This document shows, piece after piece, positions 24,602-33,681 of a stretch of DNA of 41,079 bases. The DNA is from Myxococcota bacterium (lineage in GTDB: Bacteria > Myxococcota_A > Polyangia > Polyangiales > Polyangiaceae). Location of the stretch: NCBI GenBank assembly GCA_963169165.1, contig CAUJFL010000153.1:1-41079 (forward strand), in the 5' to 3' direction. A model generated the notes under the pieces. That model was not told the origin of the DNA, did no database searches, and worked only from the letters and a program-made list of their open reading frames with translations. How positions within the stretch are numbered: position 1 is the first letter of the stretch; every line of letters begins with the position of its first letter. The position numbers and the translations under genes were made by a program.

Positions 24602-24987
24602 TCTGCGCGCGCTGTGGCCACCCCTCCGACGCCCCCGTCGGCGCCGCCTGTCCCGCGTGCGGCCACCGCGAGCCCGCGCCCGCGTGGCCGACGGCGCAGG
24701 CCCAGCCACAGTGGCGGCCCCAGGCGGTGATCCGCCCCGAGCTGCCCGGCGCGAGCACGGTGCTGATCGTCAGCATCCTCTGCGCGACGAGCTGCTGCAT
24801 GCCCGCCGGTGTCCTCGGCGTCCTCTGGACCGAGAAGGCGAAGAAGCTCTGGCTCGAGGGGCGCGACGCCGAGGCCGAGAAGACCCTGTCGCACGCCAAG
24901 ATGATGACCTACGGCGGCGCCGCCGTGGGCCTCGTGCTGGGTGTCCTCGTCGTCATCCTGCAAGTGGCGGTCGAGGTGATGAAATGA
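24598..24987 (+). CDS. Zinc-ribbon plus CD225/dispanin-like membrane protein
   Basis: A 129-residue protein. The N-terminus is a rubredoxin-like zinc ribbon, CARC at residues 3-6 and CPAC at 18-21, followed by a Pro/Gln linker. From about residue 50 come two hydrophobic segments separated by KAKKLWLEGRDAEAEKTLSHAKM. This layout (helix, CCMP-type Cys cluster, A-x-x-A-x-x-L-x-x-G-x-x-x-A, helix) is that of the CD225/TM4SF-like dispanins seen in many bacteria; function in bacteria is unknown. The start overlaps the stop of the small lipoprotein. It is the last gene of the plus-strand run that starts with the DsbA-like thioredoxin, and converges on the DUF1552 gene. Confidence 0.78.
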   Translation: MICARCGHPSDAPVGAACPACGHREPAPAWPTAQAQPQWRPQAVIRPELPGASTVLIVSILCATSCCMPAGVLGVLWTEKAKKLWLEGRDAEAEKTLSHAKMMTYGGAAVGLVLGVLVVILQVAVEVMK

Positions 24988-24988
24988 G

Positions 24989-26371
24989 TCAGCCGAGCCC
25001 GGTCAGCGGCCCGCCCTTGCAGTAGTCCGGGTCTCCAAACTCCTTCACGTCGACGCCCATCGCGTGGCACAGCGACAGCAACAACCGGTTGTGTGGTTGT
25101 CCCGGGAACGACAGCAACCTCCCCGTCTTCCACGGACCGCGCGCGCCCGTCGCCAGCACCCAGGGCAGGCGCTCATGACTGTGATCTCCGCCGGTGCCCA
25201 GCTCGTTGAGCCAGACCACCAGCGTGCTGTCGAGCAGCGTGCGCTCGCCCTCTCGCACGGCCGCCAGGCGATCCAGCAGGTACGCGAGCTGCTCGGCGTA
25301 CCAGGTGTGAGCGCGCACCAGCTTGGCCCGTGACTCGGGGTGACTCTCCCGGTGCGCGAGCGCGTGCAGCCCCCGCGCGAGGCTCCCCGGATCGACCTGC
25401 GGATCCTGCGCGAACTCTCCTCCCAGCCAAGTGAACCTGTGCCCCGCGCCGGCGCGACCGAATTGAATGGTCGCGACGCGTGTCAGATCGCACGCGAGCG
25501 CCATCACGACGAGATCGGTCTGCAGCCTCGCGATGGCGGGGATGTCGTCGTTCTTCCATGGGTGCACGCGCGGACCGAGCGCGGGCTTCGCGCACGCCGA
25601 GGCCGCCGCGGCCCCAGCGCCGGTGGTGAGGCTGTGCTCGAGCGCGCGGACGGCGTCGAGGTGCGCTTCCATCTTCACCCGGTCGGACGCGGGGAGCCTG
25701 GGGCGCAGCGCGTCGAGATCGGACGACACCGCCTCGAGCACGCGGCGGCGATCCTCGAGCGCGAAGGCGTCCTCGGGATCGGCGGCGCCTCGCGGTCGCA
25801 GCCCCTTGAACAGTCGATCGAACACGCGGTACGGGCTGCTCTCGGGCGGGATCGGCGCCTTCGGTCCGGCGTACGACAGCGACGCGTAGTCCTTGTTGTA
25901 GGGCTCGACCTGGACGCCCGCCTCGATCGAGCGGAGCTTGGCGCCCGCGCCGACGCGAGCGCCGATGAGCTGATCGACCGACACGCCGGTCGCGAGGCTG
26001 TGCAGCGGCTGCGCGGGATCGGTGATCTCGTTGTTTCGGCCGGTGAGCGCGGTGTTGATCCCCGCCGCGTGCCCGGTGCGATCACTCTTCTCGATGATCA
26101 CCTGGTGCCGGAGCCCGTCGAGCACCAGCAGCCGCGATTTGTGACGCTCCAGCGGCGCGAGGATGGGGCTGAGCTTGTCGAGCCTCTCGCCGCGAGCCTC
26201 GGGTAGCCAGCGCTCATGGATGGTGCCGTTCGACGTGAAGAAGAAGAGGATGCGCCGCGGCGGAGGGCCGCCGGCCCGCGCGTCGAGCCACGGCACGAAC
26301 GGCACCGACGCCGCGCCGAGGCCCGCGCCCAGCGCGCCCAGGAGGCGGCGACGCGCGAGGCGATGCCTCAC
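24989..26371 (-). CDS. DUF1552 family protein, Tat-exported
   Basis: A 460-residue protein. The first 30 residues (RHRLARRRLLGALGAGLGAASVPF) carry a twin-arginine-like motif followed by a hydrophobic core, consistent with Tat export. The body matches DUF1552, a sulfatase-like fold: FFFTSNGTIHERWLP near the start, DGLRHQ, GHAAGINTALTGR, VSVDQLIG, LVVWLNELGTGGDHSHE and LPWVLATG near the end. Several His and Asp residues in GDHSH are candidates for metal binding. DUF1552 is nearly always encoded next to DUF1592 proteins in Planctomycetes and Myxococcota, as here; the pair probably works together outside the cytoplasm. No tested activity known to me. The GTG overlaps the DUF1592 stop. Confidence 0.9.
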   Translation of the reverse strand: MRHRLARRRLLGALGAGLGAASVPFVPWLDARAGGPPPRRILFFFTSNGTIHERWLPEARGERLDKLSPILAPLERHKSRLLVLDGLRHQVIIEKSDRTGHAAGINTALTGRNNEITDPAQPLHSLATGVSVDQLIGARVGAGAKLRSIEAGVQVEPYNKDYASLSYAGPKAPIPPESSPYRVFDRLFKGLRPRGAADPEDAFALEDRRRVLEAVSSDLDALRPRLPASDRVKMEAHLDAVRALEHSLTTGAGAAAASACAKPALGPRVHPWKNDDIPAIARLQTDLVVMALACDLTRVATIQFGRAGAGHRFTWLGGEFAQDPQVDPGSLARGLHALAHRESHPESRAKLVRAHTWYAEQLAYLLDRLAAVREGERTLLDSTLVVWLNELGTGGDHSHERLPWVLATGARGPWKTGRLLSFPGQPHNRLLLSLCHAMGVDVKEFGDPDYCKGGPLTGLG

Positions 26372-28017
26372 GGCGCCTCCTTCTCGAAGCCAACATGACG
26401 AAACGCGTCGCTGCGCGCGATGGCGACGAGCAGCGCGCGCCCGTCGAAGCCCGCCGCCGCGAACGCCGCGTACGCCGCGTCGAGCGAGGGCGCGTCCTCG
26501 GCGCGCTCGGTGCGCCCGAGGGCGGCGCGCATCCACTGGGTCGCCACGCAGCGACGGACCCGAGGGCTCGCGGCGAGGCGCCGCCCGAGCTCGAGCGCGC
26601 CGTCGAAGGCGGTGTCGGCGTCGCCCGTGGAGCCGAGCACGCCGGTCGCGTCGACGGCTCGCTCGGCCTCTCTGTCGCGCCACGCGCCGATCGAGTCGTA
26701 GTGCTCGAAGCCGAAGCCTATCGGGTCCATCATCCGGTGGCACGAGGCGCACGCGGGCGCCATCCGGTGGCGCGCGAAGCGCTCCTTCTTGGTCTCGGCG
26801 GGATCGAACCTCGGCAGCGAGATCACGGCGTCCGGCGGCGGCGGCGGCACGGGCTGGCAGAGCAGCCGCTCGCGCACGAACTTTCCGCGCAGGATCGGCG
26901 ACGCGTCCTCCGCGCTCGCGTGGACGGTGAGCACGCTCGCGTGGGTCAGCACGCCCGCGCGCTGGCCCGAGGGCAGGCGCACCCGCTCGAACCCCGCTCC
27001 CGCGGGCGCGGGCACCCCGTAGTGTCGCGCCAGCGTCGCGTCGACGAACGACTCGTCGCTCGTGAGGAGCGCCTCCACCACGTCGCCGCCCGACAGCGTC
27101 ACGTGCGCGCCGAAGCGGAGCGTCTCCTCGGCCATCGCGCGGCGAAGCTCGGGCGTGAACCTCGACAGCGCCTCGCCCTCTCGTGACAGCGTCTCCAGCT
27201 CGCGCAGGTCGAGCCACTGACGAAAGAAGCTCCTCACGCCGTCGAGCGCGCGCGGGTCGGCGAACAGCCTGCGCGCCACGGTCTCGACGCCGTCGGCAGT
27301 GTCGAGCGCGCCCGAGGCCGCCTCGTCGAGCAGCGCGGGGTCGGGCGTCGACGCCCACAGGAAGTAGGACAGGCGCGTCGCCAGCTCGTACCCTGACAGC
27401 GGGCGCGTCGCGCCCCCGCCGCCCTGCGCGGGCTCGGCCCGGTACAGGAAGCTGGGGGACTGCAGCACCGCCTCGATGACGAGCGAGAGGGCGCGCTCGT
27501 GCCCACGCCGCCTCGCCGTCTCGTCATACAGCGCCGAGAGCGAGGCCCGCTCGCGCGGGTCGAGCGGGCGTCGAAACGCGGCGCGCCCGAAGCGCTCGAC
27601 GAACCGCGCCGCGCAGGCGCGAGGCGCCTCGGGCGGCGGGCACGGCGCGAGCTCCCCGAGGCGGGGGCGCGCCGCCGCGGCCAGCGTCTCGGCCGCGAGC
27701 TGGTACCGCTCGACGAGGGGCTGCGTGACCGGAGACACCGAGTTGCTCTCGAAGCCGCCAACCGCCTCGTCCGGCGGGAAGGCGGACGCGGGCCGGGTGG
27801 CGTCGCCGAGCAGATCGCGGACGCTGTTGTCATACTCCTCGTTGCTCAGCCGCCGCAGCGGTGACGGCGCCGCGACGACGGCGGCGCGGACGGCGTGCGC
27901 ACGCGTCGGCGTGGAGGGCGCGTCGACCTGGCGCGGCGCTCGCGCGCAACCGACCCCGACGAGCGCGAACGCGCCGACGACGGCGAACGAACGAGGGCGT
28001 CCGGCTCCACGCACCAT
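26368..28017 (-). CDS. DUF1592 family cytochrome-like protein (DUF1587/1595/1592/1588/1585)
   Basis: A 549-residue exported protein; the signal peptide ends in VGVGC, so it is likely a lipoprotein (lipid Cys about residue 24). The domain series is typical: LRRLSNEEYDNSVRDLLG (DUF1587) at about 53-70, FGRAAFRRPL (DUF1595) at about 142, GYELATRLSYFLWASTPD (DUF1592) at about 208, GVLTHASVLTVHA (DUF1588) at about 355, and the C-terminal DUF1585-like part. The single c-type haem motif CASCH lies in MAPACASCHRMMDPIGFGFE. These proteins are thought to be cytochrome-like electron carriers or oxidases, but I know of no demonstrated reaction. It is the first gene of the pair with DUF1552 and is divergent from the GH31 gene (89-base gap). 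Confidence 0.92.
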   Translation of the reverse strand: MVRGAGRPRSFAVVGAFALVGVGCARAPRQVDAPSTPTRAHAVRAAVVAAPSPLRRLSNEEYDNSVRDLLGDATRPASAFPPDEAVGGFESNSVSPVTQPLVERYQLAAETLAAAARPRLGELAPCPPPEAPRACAARFVERFGRAAFRRPLDPRERASLSALYDETARRRGHERALSLVIEAVLQSPSFLYRAEPAQGGGGATRPLSGYELATRLSYFLWASTPDPALLDEAASGALDTADGVETVARRLFADPRALDGVRSFFRQWLDLRELETLSREGEALSRFTPELRRAMAEETLRFGAHVTLSGGDVVEALLTSDESFVDATLARHYGVPAPAGAGFERVRLPSGQRAGVLTHASVLTVHASAEDASPILRGKFVRERLLCQPVPPPPPDAVISLPRFDPAETKKERFARHRMAPACASCHRMMDPIGFGFEHYDSIGAWRDREAERAVDATGVLGSTGDADTAFDGALELGRRLAASPRVRRCVATQWMRAALGRTERAEDAPSLDAAYAAFAAAGFDGRALLVAIARSDAFRHVGFEKEAP

Positions 28018-28106
28018 GATGCAAATCCATCGTCTTCGCTGCGGGCACGCTCGGACAACTTCGGCGCGGCTCGACCGCGCGCGAAACTGTGTACCCTGCC
28101 TCGCCG

Positions 28107-30623
28107 ATGAAGCGCTCCTGGTGTCTCGGCCCCCTCTCGCTGCTCGCGCTCGCCACCTCTTGCGCCGGGGGGGAGCTCGACGGCGGGGGCTCGTCGGCCG
28201 TCGATCCGGCCGCGCCGATCACGCTCACCTCCGCCGACGCGACGGTCGTCGTCGGCACCTCGCCGTTCTCGCTCGAGGTCCGCAAGCCGAGCGGCGAGGT
28301 CCTGCTGTCGTCGATCGAGCGCCCCGGCCAGCCGTTCGCGCCGGTCGCGGCGACGCACGACGAGCCCTTCTACGCGGCGCGCTCGCTCCCGGGGTGGGAC
28401 GGCTACGAGGCGGGCGAGGCGCCGTGGCGACACGCGACCCAGGCGCGCGTCGTCACGAAGCAGCTCGGCACGCTCACGCTCGCCGTCGAGGGGCCCGGCG
28501 TCGCGGCCGACGTCACCATCCAGCTCGTGGGCCCCCGCGTGAAGCTGCGCGTGGCGGCGCGTGAGCCCGACGGCGCGAGCTCGCTCAACAAGGCGGCGCT
28601 CTCGTTCGCCTCCCCGCCGGACGAGCGCTTCTTCGGCATGGGCGAGCGCTTCGCGTCGTCGAATCACCGCGGCTTCTCGCTGTACAGCTACGCAGAAGAG
28701 GGCGGCCTCGCGGGCGGGGAGAGCGCGTCTCCGGGGCAGCCCAGGCCGTACCCCAACGGCCCCTCGATGACCTATTTCCCGGTGCCGTTCTTCCTGTCGA
28801 CGCGCGGCTACGGCGTCCACCTCGCGACCACGTACCGCACCGAGCTGCATTTCGCGAGCGAGGGAGAGGACGCGTGGCGCGCGGCGGTCAACGCCGACCA
28901 CCTCGATCTGACAGTGTACGTCGCCGACGATCCCCTGAAGACTTTGTTCAATTACACCGAGGACACTGGTCGCCCTGTCGTCCCGTCGCCGTGGGCGTTC
29001 GGCCTCCGTCGCCGCGTCGGCGTCAACGCCAAGGTGGGCGACGAGCTCGAGCACGTCCTGATGCGCAAGAAGAAGATCCCCTGCACTGGGATCGACGACG
29101 CCGTCCACTTTCTCCCCGCGCTGTCGCAGCTCGGCCGGGAGGCGCAGCTTCAACAGTGGACGACCGAGCTCCACGCGCTCGGCTACAAGGCGTTCGCTTA
29201 CAACAACCCTTACGTGGCCTCGGGCGAGCCGAGCGCCGCGGCCGACTTCGCGCACGGAGAGGCGGAGGGGCTGTTCATCAAGGGCCCCGACGGCAAGCCC
29301 GCGCTCACCAACTTCATCTCTGGAAAGCTGCTGACGCTGGCGACGATCGATCTCACCAACCCAGCGGCCGTGAGCTGGTTTCAAGACCTGCTGCGGCGCA
29401 CCCTGGCCCTCGGCTACGACGGCTGGATGCATGACTTCGGCGAGTATGTGCCGCGCGACGCCGTCCTGTTCGATGGGCGACGCGGCGATGAGTTTCACAA
29501 CGCCTTCCCTGTCCTGTCGGCCAAGGCCGCGCACGAGCTGATGGAGAAGGAGCGCCCGGGAGACTACCTCTTCTTCGTCCGCTCGGGGGGCGCGGGCACT
29601 CAGCGTTACACGCCGGCCGTGTGGGGCGGCGACGCCGAGGCGACGTTCGACGACACCCAGGGGCTGCCGTCGGCGGTGCGATCGGGCGTCAGCCTCTCGA
29701 TGAGCGGGGTGCCGTACTGGGGCAGCGACATGACAGGCTTCAAGTGCCTGACGCCCGACGCGCGCGACAAGGACGTGTTCTTGCGGTGGGTCGAGGTCGG
29801 AGCGGTCTCGCCGATCATGATGGAACAGAACGCCTGCTCCAACCCTGTGTCGCCCGGCAAGACCAAGTGGTCGCTGTGGAGAGACGACGAGACGACCGAC
29901 GTCTACCGCAAGTGGGCGAGCCTCCACACGCGCCTCCAACCCTACTTTCTCGTCCTCGCTTGGGAGGCGAGCGAGACGGGCGCGCCGCTGATGCGTCACC
30001 CCTTCCTCGTCCACCCGCGCGAGCCGGGGGCGTGGGCGGTCGACGACGCGTTCTGGCTCGGCGACGCCCTGTATGCGGCGCCGGTCGTGCGGCGGGCGCG
30101 CACCGAGCGGACGCTCTGGCTGCCGCCGGGGAGGTTCATCGATCTCGACGACGGCGTCCCGTACTCGGGGGGCGAAGAGATCACCGTGCCCGCGCCGCTC
30201 GCGAAGCTGCCGCTGTTCCTCGCGGCCGACCGCCTGCTGCCGCTGCTCGACGCGAGCATCGACACGCTCGCGCCCGCCTCCGATCCCTCGGTCGTGACCC
30301 CCGACAAGGTGGCCGACCGCCTCGACGTCGTGGTCGCGCTCTCTCCGTCGGGCGAGGCGACGCGCACGCTCGCCGACGGCACGACGCTCACCGCGCGCCG
30401 CGTCCCCGACGCCGGCAACCCGGCGGGCCTCTCCGAGGCGAAGGCCGACGCCATCGCAGATTGTTCGTCTTGTTATTTGTCATCCAAGAGGGCCGGGCTC
30501 GCGCGCGCTCAGGTGACCGGGGCGCTCTCGGCGACGTCGGACGTGACGTTCGGGCAGGTTCGGCTGATGGCGAGCGGCCCGCGGGCGCGCCGCGTGCGCT
30601 GGGACGTGACGCTGCTGGAGTGA
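28107..30623 (+). CDS. Glycoside hydrolase family 31 lipoprotein
   Basis: An 838-residue exported glycosidase. The signal peptide ends in ATSC followed by a Gly/Ser linker. Residues about 40-280 form the N-terminal beta-sandwich, and the TIM barrel starts near 288. The nucleophile is D443 in DGWMHDFGEY, and the acid/base is D509 in VWGGD, the classic GH31 pair. PYWGSDMTGF and the C-terminal beta domains (LWLPPGRFIDLDDG) follow. The DFGEY region is most like the sulfoquinovosidase/YihQ and plant-type alpha-glucosidase branch, but the QDW-x-x-R stretch used for sulfonate recognition is replaced by DDAVHFLPAL, so the substrate is probably an ordinary alpha-linked sugar. I start at the ATG at 28107; a GTG at 28089 would not change the signal peptide. 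Confidence 0.93.
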   Translation: MKRSWCLGPLSLLALATSCAGGELDGGGSSAVDPAAPITLTSADATVVVGTSPFSLEVRKPSGEVLLSSIERPGQPFAPVAATHDEPFYAARSLPGWDGYEAGEAPWRHATQARVVTKQLGTLTLAVEGPGVAADVTIQLVGPRVKLRVAAREPDGASSLNKAALSFASPPDERFFGMGERFASSNHRGFSLYSYAEEGGLAGGESASPGQPRPYPNGPSMTYFPVPFFLSTRGYGVHLATTYRTELHFASEGEDAWRAAVNADHLDLTVYVADDPLKTLFNYTEDTGRPVVPSPWAFGLRRRVGVNAKVGDELEHVLMRKKKIPCTGIDDAVHFLPALSQLGREAQLQQWTTELHALGYKAFAYNNPYVASGEPSAAADFAHGEAEGLFIKGPDGKPALTNFISGKLLTLATIDLTNPAAVSWFQDLLRRTLALGYDGWMHDFGEYVPRDAVLFDGRRGDEFHNAFPVLSAKAAHELMEKERPGDYLFFVRSGGAGTQRYTPAVWGGDAEATFDDTQGLPSAVRSGVSLSMSGVPYWGSDMTGFKCLTPDARDKDVFLRWVEVGAVSPIMMEQNACSNPVSPGKTKWSLWRDDETTDVYRKWASLHTRLQPYFLVLAWEASETGAPLMRHPFLVHPREPGAWAVDDAFWLGDALYAAPVVRRARTERTLWLPPGRFIDLDDGVPYSGGEEITVPAPLAKLPLFLAADRLLPLLDASIDTLAPASDPSVVTPDKVADRLDVVVALSPSGEATRTLADGTTLTARRVPDAGNPAGLSEAKADAIADCSSCYLSSKRAGLARAQVTGALSATSDVTFGQVRLMASGPRARRVRWDVTLLE

Positions 30624-30624
30624 G

Positions 30625-32739
30625 CTACCGCGAGGGCGCGGTCGACAGCCAGACCGGGCTGGAGATCGCGAGCGGCGTGAAGTCGAGCGTGCCGCGCGCC
30701 TGACCTCCCGACGGCGCGCCGCGCACGACCAGCACGAGCGCGCGCGCGCCCGGCGGCGGCGTGACCGTGATCTCTTCGTCGAGCGCGACAGAGGCCGCGC
30801 GGGCCTCGTCCAGCGTCCCCTTCGGGAGCCCGATGGACGCCTCGCGCCCGAGGGCGCGCTCCCAGACCTTCTGCCCGCCCGCATACAGCTCGACGGCTCG
30901 GAGAGCGAGCCACGGCGCCTGCGCGACGACGACGCGCACCTTCGCGCCCTCTCCCTGTCGCGGCAGCGTGTCCCCGAAGCTCGCCTCGCCCGCGCGGAGC
31001 CACGCGAGCGGCCCGCTGGTGGCGAACGTCCGGCCCTGCTTGATCGCCGCGACGACGTTGGCGCGATCGGCGGCCTCCGCGCGCAGGTAGGTGCGCGGGT
31101 ACCCGCAGCCAACGTACTGGACCGAGTGGCTGTCCGAGCTGCCGGTCGCGGCGATGTCGCGGCCCGCCTCGACGAGCGCGAGGTAGTCGCGAAGCACCGC
31201 GTCGACGCGCGCGGGGTCGTCGAGCTCGAAGCCGTTGTAGACCTCCAGCGCGTCGAAATCGCGCGGCAGCGCGCGCCTGCCCTGCTCGGTCCTCGGATCG
31301 ACGTGCGAGGCGAGAAAATAGCCGAGGCGCCCGTCGAGCCGCGGGTGGTTCACCTGCACGATGCTCTCGGGCGCGCGGCGGCGCACGTCGTCGATCAGCG
31401 CTCCGAGCGTCGTCTGCTGATACTTCGGCACCTTCGGATCGTCCCAGGGGATCACGTTGAAGTGACCGCGCAGCGGGTTGACGGTGGTCACCTCGACGGC
31501 GGCCGTCCACGCGAGCCGCGAGGCGGCGGGCATCACGGCGCTCGCGTACGAGCCCACGCGGTTGTGCTCGGTCGCCGCGGCGAAGTCGACGCCGGCCGCG
31601 AGCAGCGAGCGCACCCTGTCCTCGAGGCTCACCAGCGAGTCGAAGCCCCCGCGCGAGTGGACGTGCAGGTCGGCCGAGATCCAGCCCGGCGTCTCCACCA
31701 CGTGGCGCAGCGCGAGGCCTACGCGCGCGACCTCGCCGGCCCGCGCGACGACGTCGACGGCGTCGGCCGACCACTCGACGCCGTGCGTCGCGTAGACCCT
31801 GTATTTCCCGGGCAACAACGCGCTGCTCACCGCGCCCTCGTCGGCGTCGAAGATCGGGCCCGCGCCTGTCGCGCGGTCGGGCGCGCCGAACGTCGGATCG
31901 GGTGTCCCGTCGACGCCGCGCACGACGATCCTCGAGGGCAGCCGGGCGCCGGTGTCGTGATCGGTGACGGCGACCTCGAGCCGCGCATGGCTGGGCGCGC
32001 GCAGGGCCGCCAACCCATCTCCGAGCGTGACCGCCTCGCCGACGACGCCGTCGCCGAGCATCGCGAGCGCCCGTCGAGGCGCCCCGAGCGACAGGCACTC
32101 GACCACGCCGTCTGGCCCCGCGAGCCCCACGCCGATCGCCCGCCCGTCGTCGTCGAGCAGCGCCGCGCGCCCCGCCACCGCGGGAGTGAAGACGGCGCAG
32201 CGCGAGCGGTTCGGCACGAGCGCGAGCTCGGCCGGCCTGCCCCACGCGAGCGTCAACGAGGGGCCGAGCGCGGCGACCTCACCGCCGTCGGCCTTCGCGC
32301 GGGACGGGCCCACCACGAGCACGCGCGCGCCGTCGTCCACCATCGCCCACGACACGTCGCGCTGGCGCCGGTCTCCGAGGTGGCTGCCAGGCGCGAACGC
32401 GCGCGCGCTGTGCAGCCTCGCGACGACCTCGCGCCCGCTCGACGCGACGACGAACGCCCCGGCCTCACCGCGCGTCAGCGTCAGCGGCGCGCCCGACGCG
32501 AGCACGATCGTGAAGACGCCGGTGTCGCGCTCGACGCGCAGCGGCCGGGGTCTCTCACCGCCGAGCTCGAAGCGGGCGTGCAGGCCGTCGCCGACGCGCA
32601 CCACCACGTCGTCGCGCTCGACGATCAGCGTCGCGCCGCCGAGATCGATCCTGGCGGGCAGCGGCGGGGTGGCGGGAGGAGCCCCGCAGCCGAGCGTCGC
32701 CAGCGCCGAGGCGAGGCCGAGCGTCGAGAGCGCGCGCAC
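30625..32739 (-). CDS. CehA/McbA family PHP-domain metallohydrolase lipoprotein
   Basis: A 704-residue lipoprotein: signal peptide with lipobox ATLGC (lipid Cys18). Residues 20 to about 345 are beta-rich and probably include carbohydrate-binding or Ig-like parts. The PHP domain begins with DLHVHS (H359 and H361), then FAAATEHN, VNHPR and TGSSDSH, all metal-binding stations of PHP hydrolases. The C-terminal 120 residues (LPRQGEGAKVRVVVAQ onward) are a beta domain seen in this family. CehA/McbA members include carbaryl hydrolases and phosphoesterases, so the reaction cannot be stated. The gene converges on GH31 with a one-base gap. Start is a GTG at 32739. Confidence 0.85.
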   Translation of the reverse strand: MRALSTLGLASALATLGCGAPPATPPLPARIDLGGATLIVERDDVVVRVGDGLHARFELGGERPRPLRVERDTGVFTIVLASGAPLTLTRGEAGAFVVASSGREVVARLHSARAFAPGSHLGDRRQRDVSWAMVDDGARVLVVGPSRAKADGGEVAALGPSLTLAWGRPAELALVPNRSRCAVFTPAVAGRAALLDDDGRAIGVGLAGPDGVVECLSLGAPRRALAMLGDGVVGEAVTLGDGLAALRAPSHARLEVAVTDHDTGARLPSRIVVRGVDGTPDPTFGAPDRATGAGPIFDADEGAVSSALLPGKYRVYATHGVEWSADAVDVVARAGEVARVGLALRHVVETPGWISADLHVHSRGGFDSLVSLEDRVRSLLAAGVDFAAATEHNRVGSYASAVMPAASRLAWTAAVEVTTVNPLRGHFNVIPWDDPKVPKYQQTTLGALIDDVRRRAPESIVQVNHPRLDGRLGYFLASHVDPRTEQGRRALPRDFDALEVYNGFELDDPARVDAVLRDYLALVEAGRDIAATGSSDSHSVQYVGCGYPRTYLRAEAADRANVVAAIKQGRTFATSGPLAWLRAGEASFGDTLPRQGEGAKVRVVVAQAPWLALRAVELYAGGQKVWERALGREASIGLPKGTLDEARAASVALDEEITVTPPPGARALVLVVRGAPSGGQARGTLDFTPLAISSPVWLSTAPSR

Positions 32740-32787
32740 CCGACGCGCACTACCACGTCGCCCGGCTCGGCGTCGGCCGCGCCGCGC

Positions 32788-33681
32788 TCATCCCTGGCGA
32801 GCCCAGTCGCCCGAGCGCCCGCCAGCCTTTGACAACAGGCGCGTCGGGCCGATTTCCATGCCGCGATCGTACGCCTTGAGCATGTCGTACACAGTCAACG
32901 CGGCGACGCTCGCGGCGACGAGCGCTTCCATCTCGACGCCGGTGCGATCGCGCGTCTCGACCTCGGCGACGATCCGCACGCGCGCGCCCTCCTCGTCGAG
33001 CGACAGCTCGACCGACACGCGCGACAGCGACAGCGAGTGGCAGAGCGGGATCAGCTCGTCGGTGCGCTTGGCGGCCATGATCCCCGCCAGCCGCGCGACG
33101 CCGAGCACGTCGCCCTTCGCGGCGGTCGAGCCGCGCAGCCGCTCGAAGGCCGCGGCGCTCATCGAGACGGCGCTCTCGGCGACGGCGACCCGCGGTGTCT
33201 CTCGCTTGGCGCTGACGTCGACCATGCGCGCGCCGCCGCTCGGCCCGAGGTGCGTCGAGATCGAGGTCTCTCCGATGATCTCGCGCCACGCGCCGTCGAG
33301 CCGCTCGGGGCGCCCCTTCTGCGCGACCTTCGCCAGCGCGTAGCGATCGAGCGCCGACAGCCCGGCCCACGCCGCGAGCCCGATCGGCCGCGCGTCGCCG
33401 AACGCGGCGGCCACCTCGGGCGGGACGGTGTCAGCGGGCGGATCGACCTCGGGCGGGAGCGCCTCGGGCGCGGGGCTCGCGCCGGTGGCGAGCGCCCACA
33501 CGCGGGCGGCGTCGATCTCGTCGGACGCGCCCTCGAGGATCAGCGCGCGCCGGGCGTCGAACGACAGCGTCGACCACGACGCCCTCGACAGCCTGCACCC
33601 GGCGCGATCGAGCGCGCGCCGCGCGGCCAGCGGGAGCAGCGACAGATCGTGGCCGACCTCGTCAAAACGATAGAGCTTCAT
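32788..33681 (-). CDS. moaC: MoaC with N-terminal nitrate-reductase-associated domain
   Basis: A 297-residue fusion. Residues 1 to about 138 ([20 protein letters not shown], then [18 protein letters not shown], and [16 protein letters not shown]) match the Nitr_red_assoc family (PF09655) as I know it, a small helical protein of unknown role. Residues about 150-297 are MoaC, the cyclic pyranopterin monophosphate synthase: [41 protein letters not shown] (His215), [20 protein letters not shown] (Glu250 and Glu252) and the active-site Lys269. All catalytic residues are there. Normal MoaC has about 160 residues. It makes cPMP from the product of MoaA, whose gene is divergent. The GTG/ATG situation is simple: the ATG at 33681. 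Confidence 0.93.
   Translation of the reverse strand: MKLYRFDEVGHDLSLLPLAARRALDRAGCRLSRASWSTLSFDARRALILEGASDEIDAARVWALATGASPAPEALPPEVDPPADTVPPEVAAAFGDARPIGLAAWAGLSALDRYALAKVAQKGRPERLDGAWREIIGETSISTHLGPSGGARMVDVSAKRETPRVAVAESAVSMSAAAFERLRGSTAAKGDVLGVARLAGIMAAKRTDELIPLCHSLSLSRVSVELSLDEEGARVRIVAEVETRDRTGVEMEALVAASVAALTVYDMLKAYDRGMEIGPTRLLSKAGGRSGDWARQG

Noticed and set aside
28107..30623. Sulfoquinovosidase (YihQ) call for the GH31 enzyme
   Set aside because: DFGEY and WGGD match, but the Arg/Trp stretch that binds the sulfonate is absent.
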